A stretch of DNA of 64,000 bases. Source: Massariosphaeria phaeospora. Taxonomy: Eukaryota; Ascomycota; Dothideomycetes; Pleosporales. Where the stretch lies: NCBI GenBank assembly GCA_011032825.1, contig JAADJZ010000003.1, forward strand, positions 248,001 through 312,000, written 5' to 3'. The position numbers were made by a program, and so were the translations under genes. Position 1 is the first letter of the stretch. Each line of letters starts with the position of its first letter. Shown in pieces: positions 35,301 to 47,800 of this stretch. The notes under the pieces were generated by a model. That model was not told where the DNA came from. It searched no databases and worked only from the letters and a program-made list of their open reading frames with translations.

Positions 35301-38300
35301 CCTGGTGTATGAAGGAAGATGCAAAGACAGCACATAAGAACGGTGCGGAGGTAGAGCGCTTCTCTCGAAAGTATCATTGGATAAGGGAGTTGCGTTCCAG
35401 AACTCACGATGTGGCATAGACATTGTTTAGGAACTATGAAACCGTGGAGAGAAAAGGTAAGGTGCAGAACAAGATAGATACTTGCCTCTATATGGTAAAG
35501 GGAGTCTAGCTATACATGACAGAAAATGCGGAGACGGTGTACCTTTTTACTATGTGTGATGAATCAAAAGCATCTCCAACGGACAAGATACAGTATAGGA
35601 GAGGGTATTTGCCTCTGACTACGCAAAGAGGGGTTCAGCCTAGACGATAGGCCAATCCTTCAGTCAGTTTATGCTCCTAGTAGGGTTTCCGAGCATGGTA
35701 GATCTCCTAGGAATCTGCAAAGCCAGTGCGGAGGTAGTATAGTGACGTGTGAAGCTACAGAAAAGAGACACGATATGCGGCACGAGAGCGGACTTGCCCC
35801 CAGATACGCAAAAGATGGTTTAGTGTAGATAATAGAGCAATGCTCAAGCTGACCAATGTTCTAGTGGGTTTGCCGAATACGACTGAGTCCTAATGAAGCT
35901 TCTAAAATGCTCCAAAAAGAATAGGAAGGTTTGAAACCAGATAACTATCGAGGGAATCGTAAAGGCTTAGTAGACGTAGACGGTAGGACAATTTTAACCA
36001 GGGTCCACGATCTTGGTGTGTTGCTAGATAAGATAGGTATCCGATAAAGCTGTAGCTATGACGTGTAGAGAGTAGTAGCCTTCGATCTAGATGACTGTGT
36101 ACGATGTTCGCGGAGAAGGAGAACAATTAACTCAACTTCCGCAGAAGCATGCTCGGCATATACAACAGGTTGCAGATCTAGCGTTTCCCCAAAGCGGTCG
36201 AATGGGGTGGATGTCCGAGGAAGCTGTGGATGTAACTGAAAAAGACGTGGCAACGAATTAAGCTCTGAACATGAATAAGGTTTGCGAAACAGGAGGATAC
36301 TTACCCTTCAGTCCCGCAAAGGCGGACTTGGATATCATAAATCCGTCTATCTGGAAGGCGTGCCAACGGAACTGGGTGTCGAGGAAACTGTATGCGTAAT
36401 TGAGACAGATATAGCAACCGACGAAGCGCTTGACGTAACCGTAACGTCCGGCACCGGAGGATAGATCTGTAAAGGCGTATCAGACTTACATAATTCAGCA
36501 ATGTGGGCCCAAATACATCCTGCCGGCAGGCTTTCTAGCTTAGCTATATGTCTGGTGAAGCTGTAGATGTAACCAAAATAGATATAGCGACCGTCAAGGC
36601 TTTGGACGTGACCGAGATATACGCATAGGACAATATGGAGATGCTCCAAATGCAGACAGTAATGTACCCTTCCGGAAGGCTTGCTAATTGAGCTGGATAT
36701 CCACGGAGTCTGTCAAGATGAGCGATATGGGAATAGGAACCAATTAAATTCTGGTCACGACCGAGACATGCGCCCAGGAGAACACTTGGCGAGATTCGAA
36801 TTTCGCGAAGTAGTCCTCGGCGTGTACAATGAGACAATGTCGGGGCGATCCTTCTAGCAGGCTTGCCAATTGAGGTAGTATCCAAAGAGGCTGTGAATGT
36901 GACCGAGGTCGAGATAGCAGCCAATGAAGCTACGGGAATAATCAAGACCCGCGCGCAGGAGCATGATTGGAAAGGTCGGAAATGGCTAAGTGGACCTAGA
37001 CGTATACAATAAGGTAGTTTCGAAGCGGTTCATCCTTCCATCAGGCCTTGGAATTGAGCTCGAACCTCCAATGAAGCTGTCATTGTGACCGAGATAGGGA
37101 TCCCAACCAACGAAGCTCTGGGCATAGCCGAAACATGCGGAGGAAAATACCTGGATAGTTCTAGAATTGTGAAGTAGTCCTGGGCGTATACGAAAGGGCG
37201 ATGTAGAGGTGAACCATCATGCTAATAGGGTCGCCGAATGGAATGAGTATCTAGTGAAGCCGTAGGCGTGACCGAGATAGAGACATAGCCATTGAAGCTC
37301 TTGGCATGGCTCGGCCATGTGCACAAGGACATTCTGGGAAGCTCCAGTATTGCGAAGCAGCCCTCGACATATACGATTGGGTGATGTAGAAATGATCTAT
37401 CCTTCCAATTGGGTCCTCGGATAACATGGGCGTCCCATGAAGCTCCGAGCTAGGTGGAGTAACCGACGAAGCTTTGGCCGTAGTCAAGATACGCGCACAA
37501 GAGGATACCCGAACTTCGCGAAGTAGTCCTCAACGTATACGAGAGGATCATGTAGAGGCGATCCATTCTCCTAATGGGGCCGTTGAATGAGAGGGGCATC
37601 CATTGAGGCTCTGAGACTGCCGGAGTAATTGACGAAGTTTTGGGCGTAGCAGGCTTAGACACACACCAGGATACTCGACAGCCCGATCTCGCGAAGTAGA
37701 CCTAGGCGTGTACGGTAGGGTGATGTGGAGGCAGATCATCCTTTCGGCAAGTTCCTCGAATGAACTGACTGTGTAATAGAGCTCTAGACATGGCCGAGCT
37801 ATGCGCACAAGGGGATACTTGAAGGCCCGATTCCTCCATGTGCGACTATGGGGTATACGACATGGGGTTGCAGAGGAGTCTCTCCCTCTGGTCGGTCTCT
37901 TAAACAAACGGTATATCCAATGAAGCTCGTGTCGTAGCTGAGACCTGCGCATACGAAGATGAGTGGTAAGCTTGATTTGCGAACTGGACCAAGGGGTGTA
38001 CAACAAGGCGACGTATCCGAGTCCATTCCTCCGGCAGATCTATCAAATTAACTGTATGTCCAAAGAAGCTCTGGAAATAGCCGAGATATTCGCGCACTAG
38101 GATACTTGAACAATCTGATTGCACGAGCTGGACAAGGCGTATACAAGAGGGCAATGAAGAGGAGTCCCTCCGGTAGGGCTGATGGATCAGGCTGGACTCC
38201 ATAGAGCTCGGGGGTTTCGCCGAGATTGCACGCCCGAGGATGCTTGACTGCGCAAAGTGGTGCAAGGCGTATACGATATGCCAAGGTAGACACCGGAAAT

Positions 38301-39840
38301 GGTTCGGTAGGTCCGATGAACCAGGCCGGACGTCCACGAAGCTCTGGGGCATGGTCGAGATTTCGCACACGAGGAGGCTTGGAAAGGTCGATTGCGTGAA
38401 GTGGTCCCAGGTGTATACGATGGGGCGATGGAAACATGGACCATACTCCCGACAATGCTCCATTGAAGCTCTGGCCGAAGCTGAGTGTTCTGAGCACGAG
38501 GATGGTTGAAAAGATTAATAGTATAAAGTGATCCAAGGTGTATACGGTGGGGCGATGTAGACATGGCCTATCCTTCCGGTAGGTCTCCAATGAAGCCCTG
38601 GGCCAAGCTGAGCGTTCCAAACACGAGGATGTCTGGAAAGCTTGACGAAGCGAAGTGGTCCATGGTGTGTACGGTGGGGCGATGTAAACATGGTCCAATT
38701 TTCTGACAGGTCTTTCAATGGAGCTCTGGGCGAAGCCAAGCTTCCCAAACTTGAGAATGCTCGACAAGCTTCACTGCGCAAAGTCAGCCAACGCCCCTCT
38801 GGCAGAGTAATGTGCATATGGTCCGTCCTTCTGAGAGGTTGCCGAATGAGGCTGGGTATCCAATGAGGCTCCTGACGTGGCTGAAATAGAGATAGTAGCC
38901 GATGAAGCTATGGACACAGCCGAGATATCCGAGCACGAAGATGCCTATAAAGAAATTGTACAAAGTAGGCCAATGCCCATCTGGCAGATTAATGTCGACA
39001 TGGTCTGTCTTTTCGGGATAGTTGCCGAATGAGGCTGGGTATCTAATAAGGCTCGTGAAGTAACTGAAACAGAGACAAGAATCAACGAAGCTTTGGAGGA
39101 AGCCAAGTTTCCGAGCACGAGGATGCCCGGGAGGGTTGTTGTGCATAGTAGGTCAATACCCACCTGGCGGAGCAATGCAGACATGGGAAATCCTTCCGGG
39201 AGACTTACCGAATGAGGCAGGTATCCAACGAGGCTCGTGAAGTAACTGAAACAGAGATAAGAATCATCGAAGCTCTGGACGATGCCGAGTTTCCAAGCAC
39301 GAGGTTCCCCAGGATGGCTGTAGTGCATACCAGGCCAATGCCTATCTGGCAGAGTAATGTCGCTTTGGTCCATCCTTCCGGAATGAGGCTGGGTATCCAT
39401 GAGGCTCGTGAAGTGAGTGAAACAGAGATAGGAATTGATAGGAATGAACGAACCTCTGGATGAAGCCGAGTTTCCGAGCACGAGGATCCCAGGAATGGCT
39501 GTTGTGCATACTAGGCCAATGCCCATCAAGCAGAGCAATGTGGCTTTGGTCCATCCTTCCGGGAGGCTTGCGAATGAGGCTGGATATCCATGAGGCTCGT
39601 GACAGAATCGACAGAAATCAATGAAGCTCTGGACGAAGCCGAGCTTTCAAGCAAGAGGATGCCCGGCAGGGTTGTAGTGCATAGTAGGCCAATGCCCATC
39701 TGGCAGAGCAATGTCGATATAGTCCGTCCTTCCGGGAGGCCTCCGGATGAGGCTGGGCATCCAGGAGGCTCGTGACATGGGTGAGATAGAGATAGGAATC
39801 GACGAAGCTCTTGACGGGATCGAGAAATCGAGATAGCAAC
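35300..39840. repeat. Degenerate tandem array 1 (units about 125-185 bp)
   Basis: A recurring core, GAAGCT-CTGG-C-T-GCCGAG followed by GAGCACGAGGAT, returns throughout. Spacing is about 180 bp at 38.9-39.8 kb (copies near 38,928, 39,113, 39,292, 39,472, 39,650), about 125-135 bp at 38.0-38.8 kb, and about 170 bp at 36.4-37.8 kb. Other unit parts are CCTTCCGG-AGGCTTGCCGAATGAGGCTGG and GTGTATACG-TGGGGCGATG. Units are heavily diverged, and unit length is not a multiple of three. Open frames inside change from unit to unit, so I read it as non-coding satellite-like DNA. The left border is gradual. Confidence 0.75.
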
Positions 39841-40030
39841 CTAGGAGCCAGTTGACAGGACACGAGAGAAGAGAGATCACCCGAGACGATAGAGAGAAGA
39901 GACGAAAGAACTTTTGATGGCTACCTACTCTGCTGCGGCGGCAGATGGAGGCGACGCACGCCCCCCCTAACGCCCCCAGGGTATCTTGTGCCGAACGCCG
40001 AAACAAACACGAAGGAAATCTACTTACGCC

Positions 40031-40819
40031 TCATCCCCTCCAAGCATCGTCAAGATGCTTGGAGAGGATGAGGTAATCAGCGGTATCCTTGATTCCCGTC
40101 CGAGTCTCCTTCATTGGAGAGGCGGCATCCCTCCTGTACCCCAACCGCTCATACAGCGTACGAGCGCCCTCATTGATCTTGAAGACCGTGAGCATCAACT
40201 TGTTGATACCCAGCTTCATTGCCAATTGTTCGAGAATGCCCATCAAATATGAGCCCAAACCGCACCTGCGTGCAGCCTTATGAAAGTGGATTTCATAGAT
40301 ATAGATGACTTTCCCCTCTGGATTAGGGTACTCATCTTCTGATATCATGAAAGAAGTGAAGCCCAAGACGTCTCCAAGAGTAAGCATGGACGATCTCTCT
40401 TCAGTTGGCGTGTTGGGGCGGGAAAACCCTCTCTCAGCGCGAACAAGAAGATAACACATGAAATCCTGCTTCATTTCCCTCATCTTCTCTTTGCCATTCC
40501 AGCCGCCACGTGAGAGCTGGTATGTGGCTTTTGAGGTCAATTCGACGAGTCGATAGCATGCTTCAAAGTCCTCTTCAGCAAGCTCAACAACATAGTACGG
40601 CTCAATCGTACATCCAGATCGACTGTAGAGATAAGAAATATCCATTTGCCATAAGGCCCACCACAGGCCTTGTCTTTGCTTTTTACGTCGAGGACCAGTG
40701 ATTGGAAGGTCATTCATCATGTTGGCGACTTTCTCTTTGCTATGAACTTTGGTTTTCTTGTAGTGAGCTCGGATGCCGCTTGGGCCTTTATAGGCATGAT
40801 TCGTCTTGGTTCGGGTCAT
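40031..40819 (-). CDS. NatD-type N-alpha-acetyltransferase (Naa40/Nat4-like)
   Basis: A single-exon GNAT protein, 262 residues from ATG 40819; an in-frame ATG at 40888 would add 23 less plausible residues. The segment ATYQLSRGGWNGKEKMREM (about 98-116) matches the NatD signature Y-x-x-S-x-x-G-W-x-x-x-x-K. VIYIYEIHFHKAARRCGLGS (171-190) holds the beta4 strand and the acetyl-CoA loop R-x-x-G-x-G. LMLTVFKINEGARTLYERLGY is the typical NatD continuation. NatD enzymes acetylate the N-termini of histones H4 and H2A, usually without a partner subunit. The N-terminus is basic (RRKKQRQ at 44-50), consistent with a nuclear or ribosomal place of action. It is the only intact gene between the two arrays. 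Confidence 0.85.
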   Translation of the reverse strand: MTRTKTNHAYKGPSGIRAHYKKTKVHSKEKVANMMNDLPITGPRRKKQRQGLWWALWQMDISYLYSRSGCTIEPYYVVELAEEDFEACYRLVELTSKATYQLSRGGWNGKEKMREMKQDFMCYLLVRAERGFSRPNTPTEERSSMLTLGDVLGFTSFMISEDEYPNPEGKVIYIYEIHFHKAARRCGLGSYLMGILEQLAMKLGINKLMLTVFKINEGARTLYERLGYRRDAASPMKETRTGIKDTADYLILSKHLDDAWRG

Positions 40820-40922
40820 AGTGAAGATGTCGACCAGAAACGTATATGAGGCTGGAAGAGGATTAGCAGTGAATTGAGGAGTCTGCACGATAAGCCTTAC
40901 AAGTAGGGTTGAAGTTCGGATA

Positions 40923-41330
40923 GGTAGAGTCGAGAAAGTGAGTGAGGGAGCGTAGGACCAATTGTGGAGCAGCGAGGCGCAGGCTGGAAAGGCTGCGTCG
41001 GCAGTGAAGCGCGAGCCTCGAGGTGTTGTTCAAAAGCTAGCGTTTGGGCGGGTAGAATTGAGAAAGTGAGTGAGGGAGCGTAGGACAGTGAGCAGCTCGG
41101 AGCAGCGAGGCGTAGGCTGGAAAGGCTGCGTCGGCAGTGAAGCGCGAGCCTCGAGGTGTTGTTCAAAAGCTGACGTTTGGGCAGGTAGAATTCAGAAAGT
41201 GAGTGAGGGAGCGTAGGACAGTGAGCAGCTCAGAGCAGCGAGGCGCAGGCTGGAAAAGCTAGAGCGCTGCGTCGGGCGGTCGAACGTAATGAGACGACCC
41301 GACAGTGTAGCGCGACCTCGAGGTGCTATC
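40923..41330. repeat. Three tandem copies of a 128-133 bp unit upstream of NatD
   Basis: Copies start at 40923, 41051 and 41184 (GGTAGA-TT-AGAAAGTGAGTG...). Each runs through GGGAGCGTAGGAC, GCAGCGAGGCG-AGGCTGGAAA and CGCGACCTCGAGGTG-type sequence. Copies are highly similar, unlike the neighbouring arrays, so they are recent. They lie in the promoter/leader of the NatD gene. Confidence 0.88.
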
Positions 41331-41600
41331 GAAAAGATGAAGCTTGGAGAGAAAGAGTGGACCAAGTAGTGGGGTGACGGAGGGAGGGTGGGCGAGCTCA
41401 GTGCTGGCCAAGATAGTTGTCTTTTCTGCCGGGCGGTCGGCAGCCGGGGAGTGCTAGTGGCGCCCTGGCCACCCCCACCTACACTGGGACTAGTGGCTGG
41501 CCTGCCCGCAAGTGCCTACGTCAGCCGCTAGCATCGGCAGGGCAGTCGCCGGCCTGTTCCTGACGAGCTGGAGAGCCTCATGCCGCCGTTCTGCGACCCT

Positions 41601-41644
41601 ATTGCCATCTTATTGCCATCTTATTGCCACTGTATTGCCATTGT
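41601..41644. repeat. 11-bp tandem repeat, four copies
   Basis: ATTGCCATCTT twice, then ATTGCCACTGT and ATTGCCATTGT. Confidence 0.9.
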
Positions 41645-41849
41645 ACTGTCAAAAACTTCATCTCCGTGATTGATTGCCCCGCCTCCTCGAAGTGCAGGGC
41701 GAAAGGGGCGCGTGGAGCATGTTGCGCCGCTATGCCACGATAGCTGGGAAGCCAACCTCCCGTCTGCGGATGCGCGACAAGAGCCCACTGGGCCTCGACC
41801 ATGTGCGTATAATGTTTTTCTTCACCTTCGACCCATAGAAGATGTAGCG

Positions 41850-44800
41850 AAGGCTCTTATCCATCGCACTGAGCTCGATTGCTCGCGCTGGCCGATTGCT
41901 AGCAAGGTGCAGCAGCCGCCGCCCAGGTCCTGGCCGACCTGGTGGCTCTCCTAATGCCTTTTTCCAACCTACACTTTGCGGAAAATGCCTGCATTCCTCA
42001 GAAGAAGTCGCGCCGAAGACTCTCATGTATTGCACCACACTCGACTGCTCGCGTGGCCGATTGCCACCAGCAGGTACTCAGGTCCTGGCCGACCTGGTGG
42101 CTCTCCTAATGCCTTTTTCCAAACTACACTTTACGGAAAATGCCTGCACTTCTCAGAAGAAGTTGTGCCGAAGACTCTCATGTAACCCACCGCACTCGAT
42201 TGCTCGCGTAGCCGATTCCCACCAGCAGGTGCAGCAGCCGCTGCCCAGGTCCTGACCGAGCTGGTGTCTCCACTGATGCCGTTTCCCAACTTACACTCCT
42301 CTGAAGACGCCTACACTTCTCAGAAGAAGACACAACGAAGACTCTCATGTAATGCGCCGCATTTGGTTTCTTGCAAGTCCAGCAGCCGCCGCCTGGACCC
42401 TGGCCGACCTTGTGTCTCCAGACGCCTATTTACAACCTCTGCCAGAAGAAGACGTACCGAAGACTCCCATATGATGCGCCGCGTTTAGTCTTTTGCGCTG
42501 GCCGATTGCCTGCTGGTGCAGCAGCCGCCGCCCGGGTCCTCGCAGACCTGGTGTCTCCATTGATGCCTTTTTCCGATTATACTCCTCAGAAGAAGACGCG
42601 CCGAAGACTATCACATAATGCGCCGCGCTTCATTGCTCGCCTTGGCCGATTGCCTGTAGGTGCATCCCTGACCCTAGTCGACCTGGTCTCTCCAGACGCG
42701 TATTTATAACCTACTACAATGAGGCTCTCCACAGCAAATATGAGCTTTGCGAAAACTTTCCCCCCCGAGAAGAAGACGCACCAAAGACTCTCCTCTATTG
42801 CGCCGTGCTTAGTTGCTCGCGCTGGCCGATTGCCCTGCAGTTGCTGGCCGACCAGCGTCTGCGGATTCCCCTTTCCAACCTACAATCCTCGAGACAAACC
42901 GCCCCGAAGGCTCTCCTGCAATGCACCGCGCTTGGCTACCCGCGCTTCCGATTGTCTGCAAGGTGCAGAAGCCAGATGAAGCTATTTGCAAAGAGCTTGC
43001 GAAAACCTCATCTTGCCGAAGCCGCCGCCCAGGTTCTGGCTGGCCTCGTCTACTGATGTCATTTACAACTTACACTCCTCGGAAGACGCTCCGAAGGCTC
43101 TCATGTAATGCACCGAGCTTGGCTGTTCGCGCTGGCTCATCTGCAAGGTGCAGAAGCCAGAAAGGCTCCTCGCAAAGAGCTTGCGTAAACCTCATCTTGT
43201 AGCAGCTGCCGTCTAGACCCTGGCCGACCTGTCATGTCTACTCGTGCCTGTTGCAGCCTACAATCCTCAGAATAAGGCGCTCATGTAATGCACCGCGCTT
43301 GGCTGTTCGCGCTGGCCGATTGTCTGACAGGCGTAGAATCCAGATGAAGCTCCTCGCAAAGAGCTCGCGCCTCATCTTACAGAAGCCGCCATCTAGATCT
43401 TGGCCGACTAATGTGTCCACCAATGCCTTGGTCAACGTACACTCCTCGAACGGACGCGCCGAAGACTCTCATTTGCTCCACCGCACTCAGTTGCTCGCGA
43501 TAGTCGATTACCGACAGGTGTAGAACCCAAAAGAGGACTCCTTGTAACGATCTCGCGAAAACCTCATCATGCAGAAGCCGCCGTCTAGACCCTAGCCAAC
43601 CTCTTGTGTCCACCGATCCATACCATTTACAACCTGCGCTCCTCATTAGACGCACTCAAGACTCTCATTGAGGGCGCCCGGCTTCGCTGCTCACGTTGGC
43701 CGGTTGTCTGCGAGGTGCAGAATCCTCCTGGCAAAGAGCTCGCGAAGACCGTTGATCTTATAGAAGCTGCCGTCTTGACCCTCGCCGACCTGTCGTGGCT
43801 ATTGAAGGCCTTCCACCCTATACCTTCCCAGCAGACGCACCGAAGTCTTCCATTCGTTCTACCGCGCTCGGTTGCTCACGTCGGCAGAAGCCGCCGCCCG
43901 GATCCTGACCAATCTGTTGTGTGACTTGTGTCTACCGTGAGGCCTATTTTTCAACCTACATCCTCAGAAAACGCACCGAAGACACCCATTCAGTCCACCG
44001 CGCTCGGATTCTCGCGTTGGCTGATCGCCTGCAAGGTACAGAAGCCAACTCCTCACAAAGCGCCCGCGATAACCTTTCGTCTTGCAGGAGCCGTCGGCCG
44101 GTTCCTGACCGACCTGTTGTGTCTATAGGGACGCTTTTTCGATCTACACGCCTCATAAAACGCACTGAATATACCCGTACAATCCCCGCGCTCGGTTGCT
44201 CGTGTTGGCCAATTGCCTGCAAGGTGCAGAAGCCAGCTCCTCGCGAAGAGCTCGCGGAAACCTTTCGTCTTGGAGGAGGCGCTGGCCGGATCCTAACCGA
44301 TGTATTGTGTCTACCGCGATGCCTTTTTCAATCCACAGGCCTCATAAAACGCACCGTAAACTCTCATTTAATCCACCGGGCTCGGTTGCTCGCGTTGGTT
44401 GATCGCCCGCGAGGTGCGGAAGCCGCTGGCCGGATCCTGGCCGATCTGTTGTATCTACCGTGATGCCTTTTTTGAACCCACACGCCGCAGAAAACGCACC
44501 GAAGACTCTGCTTCAATCCACCGCACTCGGTTGCTCGCGTCGGTCAATTGCCTGTACGGTGGAAGCCGACATCCTTGTGTCCACTGTGGTGCCTCTTCAA
44601 CCTTCACGCCTAGGAAAACGTACCAATAACTCTTATTCAATGCAGCGCACGCGCTTTTCTCAGTTTGCCCGGGCTGGGGGGATTGCCTACAAGGCCGGCA
44701 GGAGCCTGCCTGATTTGGCATGTCCATCGTGATGCCTTCTTCAATCTGCACGCCGCAGAAAATACGCCGAGCCTCTCCTCCAATCCACCGCGCTCGGGTG

Positions 44801-47800
44801 CTCGTGTTTGCCAGCTGTCAGCAACCTGTTATATCCTCTGGCGCCCTATCCAGCCTACACACCTTGTACGATGTAAACTCACACTAGAAGACTTTCATTC
44901 AACTCGCAGCCCCCGGTCGCTCGCGGCTGGCCAATTGCCAGTAAAGTGCCGAAGCCGCCGCGGCGCCGCCATGGATTGTAGCCAATTTGATGTATCCTCT
45001 GGTGCTTATTTTGACCTGCATACCTTGATAGATGCACCGAAGACTCTCATTGAACCCACGGCGCTTGGTTTGCTCGCGTTGGCCTCTTGCTGGCAGAGTC
45101 GCACAAGCAATCACCACCAGCCACCCCCTCGCCGACCCGATGTCCCGACCGACGTAAATAGGTCTCATAAGACGCTCCGAGTGGTTCTATTCGAATCACG
45201 GCGCTCGGACTGGTTGCTTGCCAGCAAAGTCGCAGAAGCCTCCCCCAGAGCTTACCCTGGGCAACAATTGGGCTTTCCGAAAACCATTGATCTTCATCCA
45301 GATCTACTACTAGTCGACCTAGTCTGCCTACCGAGGCAAGTGCACCTCAGAAGACGCACCGAATGCTTGTATTTGATTCACGGAGCTCGGTTGCTCGTGC
45401 TGACTGCTCGTCGGCAAAGTCGCAGAAGCCGCCGACGGGATCTACCCCGGACGAGAATTAGGGCTCGTTGCGACGGGTTCCCGGAAACATTTGATCTTGG
45501 TAAACTCACGGCCGACCTTTTGTGCCTACCGAAGCAACTACACCTCTGAACACGCATCGAATGCTTTTACTTGGTTCGCTGCACTCCGTTGCTCGTGTCG
45601 ACTGCTCGCCGGCAAAGTCGCAGAAGCCGCCCCCCAGAATCTACGCCGGGCAACAAATCAGGCTCGTCGCGCGAGTTCCCGGAAACCTTTGATTTCGATC
45701 TACTTCTTGCCAACCTAATGTGCCTACGGAAACGCCTGCACCTCAGAAGACGCATCGAATACTTCTCTTCGGTCCACGGCGCTTGGTTTGCTCGCGCTGA
45801 CTGCTCCTCCGGCAGAAGCAGCAGAAGCCACCCCCAGGAAGCTACCTCGGGCAACAAACGAGGCTCGTCACGTCACAACGAGCTCGCGAGACCCTTTGAT
45901 CTTGATTTCCTGGCAGATCTGTTGTGCCTACCGAAGCAACACCCTTTTGTAAGAGCTCCCATTCGATTCACGGCGCTTGGCTTGCTCGCGCCGACTGCTC
46001 TCCAACAGAAGCCGCAGAAGCCACCCTCAGGAAACTACCTCGGGCAACAAACAAGGGTCATCACAGCGTGCTCGCGAGACCCTCTGGTCTTGATCTTCTG
46101 GCATACCGGTTGTGAATACACTTTTGTAAACGCTTCGAATTCTCCCATTCATTCACGGCGCTTGGTTTCCTCGCGCCGACTGCTTTCCAGCAGAAGCCAC
46201 AGAAGCTACCCCCAGGAAGCTACCGCGGGCAACAAACGAGGCTCATCACAACGAGCTCACGCTGAAAACAAATGAGGCTCTCCGCAGCAAATTCGAGCTT
46301 TGCGAAAACTTTCTCTGCTCGCGAGACGCTTTGGTCTTGATCTTCTAGCAGACCAGTTGTGAACACACTTCTGTAAACGCTTCGAATGCTCCCGTTCAGT
46401 TCACGGCGCTTGGTTTGCTCGCGCCGACTGCTTGCCAGCAGAGGCCGCAGAAGCCACCCCCAGGAATCTGCCTCAGGCGACAAATAAGGCTCGTCACAAC
46501 AAGTGCGAAAAGCTTTGATCTTGATCTCTTGGCAGACGTACCAACCTCTAGTCGACGCTCCGAAGGCTCCTTCTTCCAACTCGATTCCCGGCGCTCGGTT
46601 TGCTCGAGTCGGCCGCTTGTTAGCAAAGGTGCAGAAGCCACCCCTAGAGAAGTTTTCGCAAAGCTCAAACTTGTTGCGAGGGAGCCTCGTTTGATTTCAG
46701 CGTGAGCTGAGTGGGTACTTCGTTTTGTGGACAAGGTCCATCAAAGCCACCCCCATGAATCGACCTCGGGCAACAAATGAGGCTCGTCGCAACGAGCTCG
46801 CCAAAACCTTGATCTCGATCTCCTAGTAGACCTAACGTGCCTAACAACGCAAACACACTTTAGCAGAGGCCCCGAGGGCTCTTACTCCATCCACGGCGCT
46901 CGGTTTCTCGAGTCGGCCGCTTGTTCGCAAAGGTGCACAAACCGCCGTCCTGGTCGCATTCCCTATCGATGCCTATCTCGATCCACGCACCTCGAACGGC
47001 GTAACGAAGACTATATTTCACTTTACGGCACCCGACTTGCCAACGTCAATTGCTTACCAACAAGGTCGCAAAAGCCGCCACCGAAATCTCACCCCAGGCC
47101 CATTTACCAATGGTATCACAATCTACACACTCTAGAAAACGCGCTGGAGGCTATTGCTTGACTCTCGACATTCGGTTTGCTCGCGTCGGCCGCTTGCTGG
47201 CACTGGAAGGAAGCCGCCGTCCTGGTCGCACTCCCTATCGATATTCTTCGATCCGCGCACCTTAACCGGCGTAGCGAAGGCTATAAACCGCTTTGCCCAA
47301 GTTGCTCACGTCCTCGCTTACCAGCAAAGTCGCAGAAGCGCAGCGCCGGAGTCGCACCCTAGGCCCACCTACCAATGCTATCAAAATCTACACACTCCAG
47401 AAAGCGCGCTGGAGGCTTTACTTAACTTGCGGCATTCAGTTTGCTCGCGTGGGCCGCTTGCTGGCAATAGAAGGAAGCCGTCGTCTGGGTCGCACCTTTG
47501 GGACGATATGTTGTGCTCCCGGATGTCTCTTTCAATCTATACATCTCAGATCGTACCTCGAAGAATCTCTCTCGATTCATGACGCTGGGTTTGTTTTGCC
47601 AACAAATCTGCAAAAGCTGCCGCCTAGGTCGCACCCGCTGGCGGACCTGTTATACCATCGAGACCTTTTACAACCCTCACACTCCAAAATCCCAGAGATT
47701 GCACCGAAGACGCCTCGGAGCAACATGTCATTCTATTCCCGGCGCTCGGTTTGCCTTGGCGGCAAAGTCTTAGAAGCTAATTTCACCAGCCTGGCCAACC

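Noticed and set aside
44665..45549. A 294-codon plus-strand open frame
   Set aside because: It lies inside repeat array 2, crosses several units in different frames and has no domain. GC-rich repeats give such frames by chance.
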